Source: Anaerolineae bacterium
GTDB lineage: Bacteria > Chloroflexota > Anaerolineae > B4-G1
Length of the DNA: 45,515 nt
Reading direction: 5' to 3'
NCBI GenBank assembly: GCA_030612585.1
Contig: JAUWNP010000014.1
Location: forward strand, 1 to 45,515
The position numbers were made by a program, and so were the translations under genes. This document shows positions 8,645-17,910 of this stretch, in pieces. Position 1 is the stretch's first letter. Every line of letters begins with the position of its first letter. The notes beneath the pieces are model-generated. The model had not been told where the DNA came from, searched no databases, and saw only the letters and a program-made list of their open reading frames with translations.

Positions 8645-11107
8645 ATGATTTCTTCCTTCAAGAGAGTAGGCATCGTTTTACTCCTACTAATCCTAGCGGC
8701 CTTGGTTCTCATTCTATGCCAGGAAGGTATCCTTGAGGTGGATTCTTTGCCACGATCAAACCGGTGGGGGATAGGTGCCATCAATGCTGGCTACCAGTTG
8801 TTCTTGCCCCCGGTGCTGAAGCACTTTCCCGCCTGGAAGAGGCTGGATACAACTGGCGGCGGCCGTCAGACTGGCATAGCCCCCCACCCTACCAATCCAG
8901 ACATCGTTTACATATCATCTGACAACGGCGGGCTGTTCAAAACCAAGAATGGAGGGGATAGTTGGTTCTCAGTTTCCTCCAACCTGGGCGCTTACCGGCT
9001 CGGATTTGTCACCTTGGATTCCCTTGACCCGGAAGTAATCTATGTAACGGCTTCTATGGACTACCAGTCGAGAACTTCAGGGGGGGCCAGGGGTGAAATC
9101 CATCGCAGTCTGAATGGTGGTCTTTCCTGGGAGTTCGTCTCAGACGGCATGGGCTTCCAGAACTCTGCCCCTAATCAGGCATCCATAGTTATCCCCTACG
9201 ATCCTGCCCACCCTGGCCACTTCGACGAGGATAGGGACAATTTGTCCGATGTGATCGTTGTGGGCGCGTGGACTGGCCCGGCCGATCCGCCGGTGGGCGG
9301 CATCTGGCGCTCAGAGGATGAGGGGGAGACCTTCACCCACCTGGCCCTTGAAGACAAAAACATCACCGCCCTGCGCGCCTCTACGGAGGATCCCGACGGT
9401 TTGTTCATCACAACCTACGAGGGCAGAGTCTACCGGAGCGAGGATTTGGGAGAGAGTTGGTTGAATATCACCGGGGATATGCCTCCGGCGCATCTCTCAG
9501 ACCTGGCTGTTCACCCCACTGATGAGAATGCCCTATACGTCACCTGCCGCTGGTGTCAGGCTGGTGAACCGCCCGTCTGGAAAACGACCGACGGCGGCCA
9601 GAATTGGTATCCGGCCAGTGATGGCCTGGACTCAAACCAGATCGGCAGTTTCCCCAAGATTTTGATAGACCGCTTCGACTCCAACACTCTCTACGTCACC
9701 ACGGACAAAGCGGCCCAAAACGTAGCAGGCGTGTACAAAAGCACCGATGGGGGACAGAGTTGGCACGTGATGCCGGCCTGGCTGGTTTTGACCGACGGTC
9801 GCCCCTACTTCTGGTATCAGTTTGAGGGTGAGTTCACAATAGGTCAGGCGATTGATGGCAGATTGTTTGCAGGTGACGAAGCCGCCTGGCGCTACCCCGA
9901 CGGGGATTCAAGCGATGGCCTGGATGTGTGGGAACCGGCCGCGATTGGCATCGGCAACGTACACGTGAACACCATCGAGGTTGACCCACTTGACGACACC
10001 ATTCTGTACCAGGGTATCTCCGATCGTGGACCGTACAAGTCGGTTGATCGAGGCCTGAGTTTCCATCGCATTCTGGGGAACGGCTGGCCGGTGACGGTGG
10101 ACAATTACGCCTGGAATGGCCCTTACTATCGCAATTACGAAGAATGTCGGCTCAACTGTTCCTCAACGTGTGAAAAAGAGGGGCGGATTGCGGCCGGCGG
10201 CACCACGGACTTTGCCATATCAAGACAGGACTCGAACGTTGTGTACAGCGCCTTTGGCAGCGGAGCGGGCAAGAGCGAGCACGGTGGCGTCAACAAATCA
10301 ACCGACGGGGGACAGACGTGGCAGCCGGTAGGGTTTCAACTGGAGAAAGGCTTTGATTTGAACCCGGAAACCTGCGTGCCTTATGGCTTCCGGCACCTGG
10401 CGATTGACCCTACAGATGACTACATCGTCTTTGCCGCCATGGAGATCCCTTCCACCAAAACAGGCAAGTTGTATAGAACAACCGATGGGGGCATAACGTG
10501 GGCGGAAGTCGCCGCTACCTCCGGCTATATTAAGGGAGTAGAGGTATCGGCCATTGATCCTGACCTGGTGATATTCGCAACACGGTCGGGTGTCTACAAA
10601 TCTGAACAGGGAGGGGAACCTGATTCGTGGCAGGTAACCACTCCACCTGGCGACCCCAGTATCCAAACGGTCAGGCTTTCGCCACATAACGCGGGAGTAT
10701 ACGTGGTAGGGACAAACTACGAAGGCATCTACTATACCGCAGACGGTGGGATCAGTTGGAGCAACAACTCGCTTGAAGACCTGTTCGAGCACAATCTATA
10801 CCAGGGAAGCGCTGAATACCTCCCCGTCGAGGTTGCTACGGCATCCAATCCCAGAGTACCCCCGTTGAAGAACATTTCCGCAATTGTGTTTGACCCAATC
10901 ACCCCCGATACGTTTTATGTTGCTGGCACTAACTACACTCGAGCCTCCTTCGGTGTAGCCAAGATCACCAATTCTGGTCAGAACTGGCAACGGTTGCTCC
11001 TGACAGGCTTGGCTCACAGGAATGTATTCGATTTGGCCATAGACTCATCAGGGGTATTTCTATACGCCGGGACGTTTGATGGCACTTACAGGCTGGGTCT
11101 GAGGTAA
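8645..11107 (+). CDS. Exported multi-bladed Asp-box (BNR/sortilin-like) beta-propeller protein
   Basis: 820 residues. A hydrophobic leader at about 8-27 is followed by YQLFLPPVLKHFP (about 51-63), a relaxed version of the IYLP motif placed before the mature domain. The rest holds at least ten Asp-box repeats of the type S/T-x-D-x-G-x-S/T-W/F, for example TKNGGDSW, SEDLGESW, TTDGGQNW, STDGGQSW, SVDRGLSF, STDGGQTW, TTDGGITW and TADGGISW. These are spaced as in large VPS10/sortilin-like or WD40/YVTN-type propellers, with Cys-rich insertions near 500. Such propellers bind or hydrolyse glycans or proteins outside the cell; no catalytic residues could be identified. The leader ends in ILCQ, a poor lipobox, so I call it secreted or membrane-anchored rather than a lipoprotein. 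Confidence 0.82.
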   Translation: MISSFKRVGIVLLLLILAALVLILCQEGILEVDSLPRSNRWGIGAINAGYQLFLPPVLKHFPAWKRLDTTGGGRQTGIAPHPTNPDIVYISSDNGGLFKTKNGGDSWFSVSSNLGAYRLGFVTLDSLDPEVIYVTASMDYQSRTSGGARGEIHRSLNGGLSWEFVSDGMGFQNSAPNQASIVIPYDPAHPGHFDEDRDNLSDVIVVGAWTGPADPPVGGIWRSEDEGETFTHLALEDKNITALRASTEDPDGLFITTYEGRVYRSEDLGESWLNITGDMPPAHLSDLAVHPTDENALYVTCRWCQAGEPPVWKTTDGGQNWYPASDGLDSNQIGSFPKILIDRFDSNTLYVTTDKAAQNVAGVYKSTDGGQSWHVMPAWLVLTDGRPYFWYQFEGEFTIGQAIDGRLFAGDEAAWRYPDGDSSDGLDVWEPAAIGIGNVHVNTIEVDPLDDTILYQGISDRGPYKSVDRGLSFHRILGNGWPVTVDNYAWNGPYYRNYEECRLNCSSTCEKEGRIAAGGTTDFAISRQDSNVVYSAFGSGAGKSEHGGVNKSTDGGQTWQPVGFQLEKGFDLNPETCVPYGFRHLAIDPTDDYIVFAAMEIPSTKTGKLYRTTDGGITWAEVAATSGYIKGVEVSAIDPDLVIFATRSGVYKSEQGGEPDSWQVTTPPGDPSIQTVRLSPHNAGVYVVGTNYEGIYYTADGGISWSNNSLEDLFEHNLYQGSAEYLPVEVATASNPRVPPLKNISAIVFDPITPDTFYVAGTNYTRASFGVAKITNSGQNWQRLLLTGLAHRNVFDLAIDSSGVFLYAGTFDGTYRLGLR

Positions 11108-11109
11108 CC

Positions 11110-12117
11110 ATGGCCATCACGACGGGTAAGAAGGTTTTTGTCGCCTGGGCTCCCTATAGCCGTCGGGGACAGTCGCTGGCTGCCGAACTTGATATGCAGC
11201 CATATCTGATCCATCACCTTAAATTCCAGCGTCCCGTCTACGCCCCGTTCAAGTATGTGTTACAGGTATTACACACCCTGGTGCTGCTACTCAAAGAACG
11301 GCCTCGTATTGTTGTCGTCCAGGATCCGCCGATTTTTGCTAGTCTTACCGTTTGCATCTACACAGTGCTAGTCTTTGGTCAGGCCCGGTTTATTGTAGAC
11401 GCCCACACCGGTGCGCTACTTCACCCCTGGTGGAAGCCGTTCCAAGGGCTGCAAAAGTTCATATACCGCCGTGCCCTCACTGTCATCACCACCAATCGCA
11501 CGCTGACAGAATTGGTGCGCTCGTGGGGGGCGGATTCCATGGCCCTGGCCGGCCCTCCCATAACCATCCCCCCTGGCGAGGCGATGGTTCTGGGCGAACC
11601 GTTCAATCTTGTCCTGATCAACACTTTTTCTCCCGATGAACCCCTGGCGGTTGTGCTCGAAGCCATAGCCGATAGGCCCGACGTGCATTTGTACGTCACG
11701 GGCGATGTGGGCAAAGCCCCCTCCTCTTTAGTAAAGTCTGCACCGGCCAATGTGACGTTTACCGGGTTTTTATCCGATGATGACTACCTGAGGCTCCTGC
11801 GAGGAGCAGATGCAATCATGGCACTTACCGACGAGGATTTTACGCTGCAATTAGGGGGCATGGAGGCTGTCGCTGTGGGCAAACCCTTCATTACCTCTGA
11901 TTTATCCTTCCTACGAGAGTATTTTGACCAGGGCACGGTTCACGTGCCCAACACCGCTGATGGGGTGCGCCAGGGTATTATCGGGATGCAGAAGAATGTA
12001 GCCCGTTTGTCCACAGAGATCCTCCGCTTGCGCCGCGCCCACCAGGAAGAATGGAACACAAAATCCCAGCAACTGCGCGAACTTATGGCCGCAGGGGCAA
12101 CGAGAGACAACTGCTGA
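11110..12117 (+). CDS. GT4-like glycosyltransferase
   Basis: 335 residues. It begins two bases after the previous stop, with a TGAGGT ribosome-binding site inside the end of that gene. The sequence has KKVFVAWAPYSRRGQSLAAE at the start, then RPRIVVVQDPPIFASL and FIVDAHTGALLHPWW, the usual acceptor-side blocks of small GT-B transferases. Later segments NVTFTGFLSDDDYLRLLRGA, LQLGGMEAVAVGKPFI and TSDLSFLREYFDQG are the donor-side counterpart of the GT4 signature. It lacks the full E-x7-E phrase, so it belongs to a divergent branch. It is likely to act on the same lipid-linked glycan as its neighbours. Confidence 0.75.
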   Translation: MAITTGKKVFVAWAPYSRRGQSLAAELDMQPYLIHHLKFQRPVYAPFKYVLQVLHTLVLLLKERPRIVVVQDPPIFASLTVCIYTVLVFGQARFIVDAHTGALLHPWWKPFQGLQKFIYRRALTVITTNRTLTELVRSWGADSMALAGPPITIPPGEAMVLGEPFNLVLINTFSPDEPLAVVLEAIADRPDVHLYVTGDVGKAPSSLVKSAPANVTFTGFLSDDDYLRLLRGADAIMALTDEDFTLQLGGMEAVAVGKPFITSDLSFLREYFDQGTVHVPNTADGVRQGIIGMQKNVARLSTEILRLRRAHQEEWNTKSQQLRELMAAGATRDNC

Positions 12118-12177
12118 GAGGGTTCGAGTTGATCAATATCTTCTGATAAGAGAAGGCGAGTCTCTGAAGGACAAGAT

Positions 12178-12669
12178 GTGATGAGCCGCAAGATAGAATT
12201 TCTGGTTGTTTTAGGAGATGGTGGGCATAGTGCAGAGATCATTCGGCTGGTGGAACTGATGGGACCAGACCACAACTACAGTTACGCCATTACCACCGCA
12301 GATCGCGTTTCTGAGAACAATCTTACCATCCCAGGTCCTGTATATCACATCACTCGCCCACGGGCCAAAGATGACAATGTGTGGCAAGCAGCCTTGAAAC
12401 TCACCCGCAGTTTCTGGCAGGCAGCAAGGCTGCTTTACCAGACTCGGCCTGACGTCGTGCTGGGGGCTGGGCCGGCCGTAATGGTACCAATTGCCCTGCT
12501 GGGCAAGTTGACCGGGGTAAAGATAATCTTCGTCGAGAGTGGCAGCCGGGTCACCAACTTGTCATTGACCGGCAAGATTATGTTAAAGATAGCCCATCTC
12601 TTCTTTGTACAGTGGGAACAATTACAAAAACGCTACCCCCACACCGTCTTTGCCGGGAGGCTGCTCTAA
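12178..12669 (+). CDS. Alg14/PssD/EpsE-type membrane-anchoring glycosyltransferase subunit
   Basis: 163 residues. It starts FLVVLGDGGHSAEIIRLVEL, the Gly-Gly-His segment typical of Alg14 and of the bacterial PssD/CpsF/EpsE family. It continues RPDVVLGAGPAVMVPIALLG and IIFVESGSRVTNLSLTG, the lipid-acceptor side of a two-chain GT28 glycosyltransferase. Alg14-type subunits recruit the catalytic Alg13-type partner to the membrane, where an N-acetylglucosaminyl or glucuronosyl residue is added to an undecaprenyl-linked sugar. The partner gene follows with a one-base overlap (TAATG), which argues for equal synthesis. RBS AAGGA about eight bases before the ATG. Confidence 0.85.
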   Translation: MMSRKIEFLVVLGDGGHSAEIIRLVELMGPDHNYSYAITTADRVSENNLTIPGPVYHITRPRAKDDNVWQAALKLTRSFWQAARLLYQTRPDVVLGAGPAVMVPIALLGKLTGVKIIFVESGSRVTNLSLTGKIMLKIAHLFFVQWEQLQKRYPHTVFAGRLL

Positions 12670-13160
12670 TGATCTTTGTAGCAACGGGTACTACAGGGTT
12701 TGATACGCTAACCGAGAGAATGGATCACCTGAGTCCCACCCTGGCCGAAACGGTCGTCATACAGATAGGAAACGGCCAATACATCCCCCAGCAAGCCGAA
12801 TATTTCCGCTTTGCACCATCACTGGCTCCTTACTACGCGCAAGCCTCTCTGGTAATAGCCCACGGCGGGCTGGCTACCACTATGGAGGTTTTGAAACGCG
12901 GGCTGCCACTCGTTAGCGTGGGCAACCCCGACCGTTACGACGATCATCAACAGGATATACTCTCAGCGATGGCGGAGGGGGGCTACCTGATCTGGTGTCG
13001 CCATCTTGATGAACTGAAGCAGGCCATTGAGACAGCGCAAACCACGCCCCTCCAGTCCTATCAACCACCCGAGTGTGAGATTCATCTCGTGATCAACGAG
13101 TTCTTAGAAGGCCACAGCGTCAGCCGTTGGAGACGCAATACGGCGGGCCGAGATCGGTAA
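12669..13160 (+). CDS. Alg13/PssE/EpsF-type catalytic glycosyltransferase subunit
   Basis: 163 residues from the ATG overlapping the upstream TAA. The frame is open from 12612, but that start would lie inside the preceding gene. It begins MIFVATGTTGFDTLTERMD and has SLVIAHGGLATTMEVLKRG followed by GLPLVSVGNPDRYDDHQQ, the donor-binding C-terminal GT28 domain of Alg13 and MurG. With the PssD-like subunit it forms a complete split glycosyltransferase. In rhizobial exopolysaccharide synthesis the PssD/PssE pair is a glucuronosyltransferase, which would fit the pectate-lyase-like and amide-ligase neighbours that imply uronic acids; that link is inference. Confidence 0.85.
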   Translation: MIFVATGTTGFDTLTERMDHLSPTLAETVVIQIGNGQYIPQQAEYFRFAPSLAPYYAQASLVIAHGGLATTMEVLKRGLPLVSVGNPDRYDDHQQDILSAMAEGGYLIWCRHLDELKQAIETAQTTPLQSYQPPECEIHLVINEFLEGHSVSRWRRNTAGRDR

Positions 13161-13236
13161 AACGTCTCCCTGGCACGCCCGCACGGGGCCATCGGACCTC
13201 GTGCATCTCAACTTCTGCACAGGAGGAGTAGTAGAG

Positions 13237-14013
13237 ATGATAATCAGCCACAAGCATAAGTACTTGTTTGTTGAACTCCCGCATACCGGTTCGACAGCCA
13301 TCAGTAGAGAACTCTGCGAGAATTATGAGGGGATTCCAATATTACGTAAACACGCCTATTACCACGAATTCCTGAAAGTGGCCAATGCTGAGGAGAAGAC
13401 ATACTTCGTTCTTGCAGGTATACGAAATCCTCTAGATGAGGCCGTCAGTGTGTACTTCAAATACAAGAATAATCATAAGCAGAACTATACCACTCCAGAA
13501 AGATTGAAGAAAAACGGGGGACACGTTACTGATGATGATCTGAGGAGATTCAACTTCATAAGGAATACCAATGCCGATTTCCCCGCTTTCTTTGAGAGGT
13601 TCTACAGACTACCATACAATAATCTGAGCACCTTGTCACACAGAAAATTCGACTTCACAATCCGGTTTGAAAATCTGCAGGATGATTTTGCACAAGCACT
13701 CAAGTTGATGGGAATAGAGCAAAAAAGACCTCTGCCTATGGTAAACAAGACAGCCGGAAAAGGAAATGATTTCTTATCACATTACACACCGAGGATCTGT
13801 GAACAGGCAAGGAAGGTATTCGGTCCCTTTATGAGGACATGGGGTTATGATTTCCCCCCCGAATGGAATGATCACTCTGTTCCCTGGTCAAGTCAGATAC
13901 AGTTTTACGTTCTTGGTATTCTGAGGAGATTCTATTGGAGACATCTGAAATGGGGATCATCTTTTCCGGCCCAATTGTCGAGAAGGCTCTTGGCCTCAAT
14001 GCGGTTCAGATAG
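13237..14013 (+). CDS. Sulfotransferase family protein (third)
   Basis: 258 residues from ATG 13237, chosen because a full AGGAGG lies at 13221-13226, ten bases upstream; an in-frame GTG at 13201 lacks this. The start HKYLFVELPHTGSTAISREL carries a PAPS-binding loop with Thr-Gly-Ser-Thr. YFVLAGIRNPLDEAVSVYFK is the Arg-Asn-Pro version of the second PAPS motif, as in sulfotransferase family 2 and related glycan sulfotransferases. The tail is basic and aromatic. The gene is much AT-richer than the preceding one: rows 13321-13380 and 13501-13560 have 23 and 24 G or C in 60 against 34 in 12901-12960 by hand count. It closes the glycan cluster. Confidence 0.78.
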   Translation: MIISHKHKYLFVELPHTGSTAISRELCENYEGIPILRKHAYYHEFLKVANAEEKTYFVLAGIRNPLDEAVSVYFKYKNNHKQNYTTPERLKKNGGHVTDDDLRRFNFIRNTNADFPAFFERFYRLPYNNLSTLSHRKFDFTIRFENLQDDFAQALKLMGIEQKRPLPMVNKTAGKGNDFLSHYTPRICEQARKVFGPFMRTWGYDFPPEWNDHSVPWSSQIQFYVLGILRRFYWRHLKWGSSFPAQLSRRLLASMRFR

Positions 14014-14165
14014 ACTTCGGAAGTCTTCCGTTAGTGAATTTTAGTAAATGTTTAACGCCTCTTTGACGCTATGTCAACGGAAGTGTGCTACCATAGTAGT
14101 GGTATGACAACGTTCCGAATGTCGCTCCGAATCCAAGGGGTAATATAGTGACTGAGAGGTAAAAA
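14014..14165 (+). promoter_or_regulatory. Intergenic regulatory region before the large secreted protein
   Basis: The stretch holds a short palindrome CGGAAG-t-CTTCCG (14018-14030). A possible -35 box TTGACG at 14063-14068 is followed by weak -10 candidates (TACCAT at 14089-14094, spacer 20). An inverted repeat TACCA-tagtag-TGGTA overlaps that position. GAGAGG precedes ATG 14166 by about six bases. A new transcription unit probably starts here, but the promoter match is poor. Confidence 0.3.
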
Positions 14166-17100
14166 ATGACCCACAAAAGACTCTTCCTGCGGATGTTAAC
14201 TCTGGTAGGATTGGTGCTAGGTGCGCTGATCCTCACAATGGTCACGTTGACGTCAGTTCAGGCTCCGGGATCTGCTTCCATCGCCATCGCAAAGGAGGCA
14301 GATCAAACGGTGAACTTTGGCATCGAAATCGCCAAGACACCCAACTCGCAGACGGTGGTCAGCGGCCGCACCGCGACCTTCATCATCACCGTCACCAACA
14401 CCGGCGAACTGACACTGACGAACGTGACCGTCTCGGATGCCCAGGCTCCCAACTGCGCTGCGAGCCTTGGTACTTTGGCTGGCGGCCACAGCATTAACTA
14501 CGAGTGTACGCTCACTAATGTAACGGCCGATTTCACCAACAGCGCGACGGTCACCGGCACGCCGTCGGTTGGCAATGACGTGATCTATACCGACACGGCC
14601 TTCGTGGACGTGATCAACCCCAGCATCGAAATCGCCAAGACACCCGACATCCAAACAGTGGCCAGCGGTTCCGATGTGGACTTCACCATCGCTATCACCA
14701 ACACCGGTGACAGATCCCTGACGGATGTAACTATCTCAGACGCCCAGGCACCCAACTGCGACCAGACTTATGCCAATCTGTCGCCAGGGGAGACTAGACG
14801 CTATGACTGCACGGTCACCAATGTGACGGATGGTTTTATCAATAGCGCGATCGTCACGGGCAAGCCGCCAGTGGGCGAGGACGTGACCGACGCCGACGCC
14901 GCCAAGGTCATACTGGACGAAACGCTGACCTGCCCAACCGGCATGCTCGCCTACTGGAGGCTGGACGAGAGCAGCAGTGGTGCCTACGACGACTACTACG
15001 ATGGGCACGACGGCGAATGTGCTGGCGGTTACGACTGTCCCTCCCCAGCCACAGGACGCATCAATGGAGGTCAAGCGTTCAATGGAAGTAGCACCGGGAT
15101 AAACGCGCCGGCCGTGCCCGGAGATGATTCCTTCAACTGGGGCGCGCAGGACAGTTTTTCCATCGAATTCTGGATGCAAACGGACAGCGACAGCACTTGT
15201 TCTGACAACGAAGTCGTTGTTGGCCGGGACGACAATTCAACCTATCTACACTGGTGGACTGGATGCTGGGGTGGCGGTCAGGCGGCCTTCTACTTGCGAG
15301 ACACCGGGGGGCAAGCACACTCGGTGAGGGGAACGACAGACCTTACAGATGGGGCTTGGCATCACGTCGTGGCGGTAAGAGAAGCGAGCGCAAGTAGAAT
15401 CCGCATCTACGTAGATGGCATTGAAGAGGATGCGGCGACCGCGACTTACACTGACGGCTTTGACTCCCCGACGGCTGCGTTGAACATAGGGTGGTTAAAC
15501 CTGTCTAGCCACTTCCACTTCGACGGCATCTTGGACGAGGTAGCCCTGTACGATAGCCCACTATCTGCCGGTGAGATCCAGCAGCACTATAACAAGGGGC
15601 TAGCCGGACGATGGTATTGCCAGAGTGGAACATTCGCTCCCACCATTGTTTCAGCCCCGGTGACTGACGCCATCGTTGGACGACCCTACAGTTACGACGT
15701 AGAGGCCATAGGCAACCCAGATCCAACATACGCGCTGACGACCTACCCGAGTGGCATGACAATTGACCCAGCGACAGGCTTGATCTCCTGGATGCCAACG
15801 CTCGCGCAGGAAGGGAGCCACGACGTCGAGGTTGAAGCCAGCAACTGGGAAGGCACCGACCACCAGGATTTTACCATTGTCGTGGCCGAAGGGACGCTCT
15901 GTCCAGCCGATATGATCGCCTACTGGAAGTTGGACGAAACCAGCGGCACCACCTACGACGACTTCTACAATGGACACAGTGGAACGTGCACGGGACTATG
16001 CCCGACGCCGACCACTGGACACGTCGGCGGAGGTCAAGAGTTCGGCAACGGCAACACCGGGATTAACGTACCAGCGGACACAGCCTTCGATTGGGGCGCA
16101 AGCGATAGTTTCTCCATCGAATTCTGGATGCAAACGGACAGCGTCAGTACTTGTTCCGGAAACGAAGTGGTCATTGGGCGAAGCAATTCATCCGCCATGC
16201 GTTGGTGGGCTGGATGCTGGGATGGCGGCCAGGCTGCCTTCCACCTGATAGATACCGGTGGGCAATCAGCCCTGGTGACTGGAATCACGGACCTTACCGA
16301 CGGGGACTGGCATCACGTCGTGGCAGTGAGAGCAGCCAGCGCAAACAGAATCCGCATCTACGTAGATGGTATTGAAGAGAATTGGACATCTGCGACTTAC
16401 ACTGGCGGCTTTGACTCGACAGCCGATTTGAACATAGGGTGGTTTAACCTATCTACTAGCCAGTTCCACTTCGACGGCATCGTAGACGAGGTAGCCCTGT
16501 ACGATAGGGCACTGTCTGCAGGCGAGATCCAGCAGCACTATAACGACGGGGAAGCCAGCCCAGGGTATTGTATCAACCCCGATATCGCGGTCAATAAGAC
16601 AGCGAATCCCATGGTGGCCTACCTTTCAGATGCGGTCATTTATACCTACGCCGTGACTAACCCCGGCGACGCCCCGTTGTCGGACATAACACTGAGCGAC
16701 GACAAATGCCGTCCAATAACCTCCCCTGAAGGAGATAACGGCAATGGTCACCTGGACCCGGATGAGACTTGGACTTACTACTGTTCGATGACCGCGAGCG
16801 CCGACATCACCAACACTGCGGCCGTCACGGGCACCCACTTCCTGAACGACACAGTAAGCAACACAGACATAGTTTTTGTGGACGTGATCAACCCAGAAAT
16901 CGCGATTGACAAAACGGCGCATCCGGCGATCATCCAGGCCGGAGATACTGTCACCTACACCTACGCCGTGACCAACCCTGGCGACGACCCCTTGTCGAAC
17001 GTGCAGAAGGTCAGTGACGACAAGTGCAGCCCGGTGACTTTCACAGGAGGCGACGGCAATAGTAACTACAAGTTAGATCCGGGCGAGATCTGGACCTACA

Positions 17101-17885
17101 CCTGTTCGACAACCGTTAATACCGACATCGTCAACACTGCGACCGTCACAGGCACCGACTCGGCTGGTGGCACGGTGAGTGCGCAGGCCACAGCCTCCGT
17201 GGACGTCATCAGTCCGGATATCAGCATCGTCAAGACGGCGGATCCGACGGTGATCTACACCGGCCAGACGGTCACCTACACCTACATCGTCACCAACCCC
17301 GGCGAGAATCCGTTATCGTCCGTGAGCGTAAGAGACGACAAGTGCGCCGCGGTAATCCGCGTGGGTGGTGACACCAACAGCGACGACCTGCTGGATGTGG
17401 ACGAGACGTGGACCTACCGCTGTATTACGACCCTGGACGAGGACACCACCAACACCGCGACTGCCACGGGCACCAACTCAGCCGGCGACCCGATAAGTCC
17501 CGACATAGATACGGCCTTCGTGGACGTGAGGGATTCAAGGCTCACTATTCTCAAGGAAGCCGACGACGACATCACCGCATTTGAGTTTACCATCAGGAGC
17601 GATAGCCAACCTTTCCACCTAGGCACTTTCGATCTAAAGAATGGCCAGTGGGCTCAATTCTCCTACCTGGCACCCGGCAACTACACAGTTGCTGAAACAG
17701 TGGTCTCCGAATGGGAATTGTTGAGCATCGCTTGCACCAATGGGATCTACTTGACCACTCCCTATACGCCTGAGGTCACCATCAACCTGCAATCCGGGGA
17801 AGATATTATCTGTATCTTCACAAACATCAACAAGGGGTTGGCAGAGGGGTTACGTATCTACCTGCCTATAGTCTCGAAGAACTAG
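14166..17885 (+). CDS. Large secreted protein with DUF11-type repeats, two LamG domains and C-terminal IYLP motif
   Basis: 1239 residues. The order is: a signal peptide (about 1-35); two DUF11-like repeats with IEIAKTP and TNTGELTLTNVTVSDAQAPN; a LamG/concanavalin domain starting MLAYWRLDES (about 258-480); and an Ig/cadherin-like module with PATGLISWMP. A second LamG domain starts MIAYWKLDET (about 583-800). Three more repeats follow with YTYAVTNPGD and DETWTY, then a SpaA/prealbumin-like domain with FSYLAPGNYTVAE, and the end LRIYLPIVSKN. The two LamG copies are recent duplicates: they share long identical DNA words such as the one around 15161 and 16122. Sugar-binding LamG domains and the cluster next door suggest an adhesin or matrix protein at the cell surface. 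No enzyme domain was seen. Confidence 0.85.
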   Translation: MTHKRLFLRMLTLVGLVLGALILTMVTLTSVQAPGSASIAIAKEADQTVNFGIEIAKTPNSQTVVSGRTATFIITVTNTGELTLTNVTVSDAQAPNCAASLGTLAGGHSINYECTLTNVTADFTNSATVTGTPSVGNDVIYTDTAFVDVINPSIEIAKTPDIQTVASGSDVDFTIAITNTGDRSLTDVTISDAQAPNCDQTYANLSPGETRRYDCTVTNVTDGFINSAIVTGKPPVGEDVTDADAAKVILDETLTCPTGMLAYWRLDESSSGAYDDYYDGHDGECAGGYDCPSPATGRINGGQAFNGSSTGINAPAVPGDDSFNWGAQDSFSIEFWMQTDSDSTCSDNEVVVGRDDNSTYLHWWTGCWGGGQAAFYLRDTGGQAHSVRGTTDLTDGAWHHVVAVREASASRIRIYVDGIEEDAATATYTDGFDSPTAALNIGWLNLSSHFHFDGILDEVALYDSPLSAGEIQQHYNKGLAGRWYCQSGTFAPTIVSAPVTDAIVGRPYSYDVEAIGNPDPTYALTTYPSGMTIDPATGLISWMPTLAQEGSHDVEVEASNWEGTDHQDFTIVVAEGTLCPADMIAYWKLDETSGTTYDDFYNGHSGTCTGLCPTPTTGHVGGGQEFGNGNTGINVPADTAFDWGASDSFSIEFWMQTDSVSTCSGNEVVIGRSNSSAMRWWAGCWDGGQAAFHLIDTGGQSALVTGITDLTDGDWHHVVAVRAASANRIRIYVDGIEENWTSATYTGGFDSTADLNIGWFNLSTSQFHFDGIVDEVALYDRALSAGEIQQHYNDGEASPGYCINPDIAVNKTANPMVAYLSDAVIYTYAVTNPGDAPLSDITLSDDKCRPITSPEGDNGNGHLDPDETWTYYCSMTASADITNTAAVTGTHFLNDTVSNTDIVFVDVINPEIAIDKTAHPAIIQAGDTVTYTYAVTNPGDDPLSNVQKVSDDKCSPVTFTGGDGNSNYKLDPGEIWTYTCSTTVNTDIVNTATVTGTDSAGGTVSAQATASVDVISPDISIVKTADPTVIYTGQTVTYTYIVTNPGENPLSSVSVRDDKCAAVIRVGGDTNSDDLLDVDETWTYRCITTLDEDTTNTATATGTNSAGDPISPDIDTAFVDVRDSRLTILKEADDDITAFEFTIRSDSQPFHLGTFDLKNGQWAQFSYLAPGNYTVAETVVSEWELLSIACTNGIYLTTPYTPEVTINLQSGEDIICIFTNINKGLAEGLRIYLPIVSKN

Positions 17886-17910
17886 TGTAAGCGTTCACGT
17901 GAAGGCCAAG

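Noticed and set aside
8645..8800. Lipobox in the propeller protein leader (ILCQ)
   Set aside because: Leu at the -1 position is not accepted by signal peptidase II consensus, so no lipoprotein call was made.
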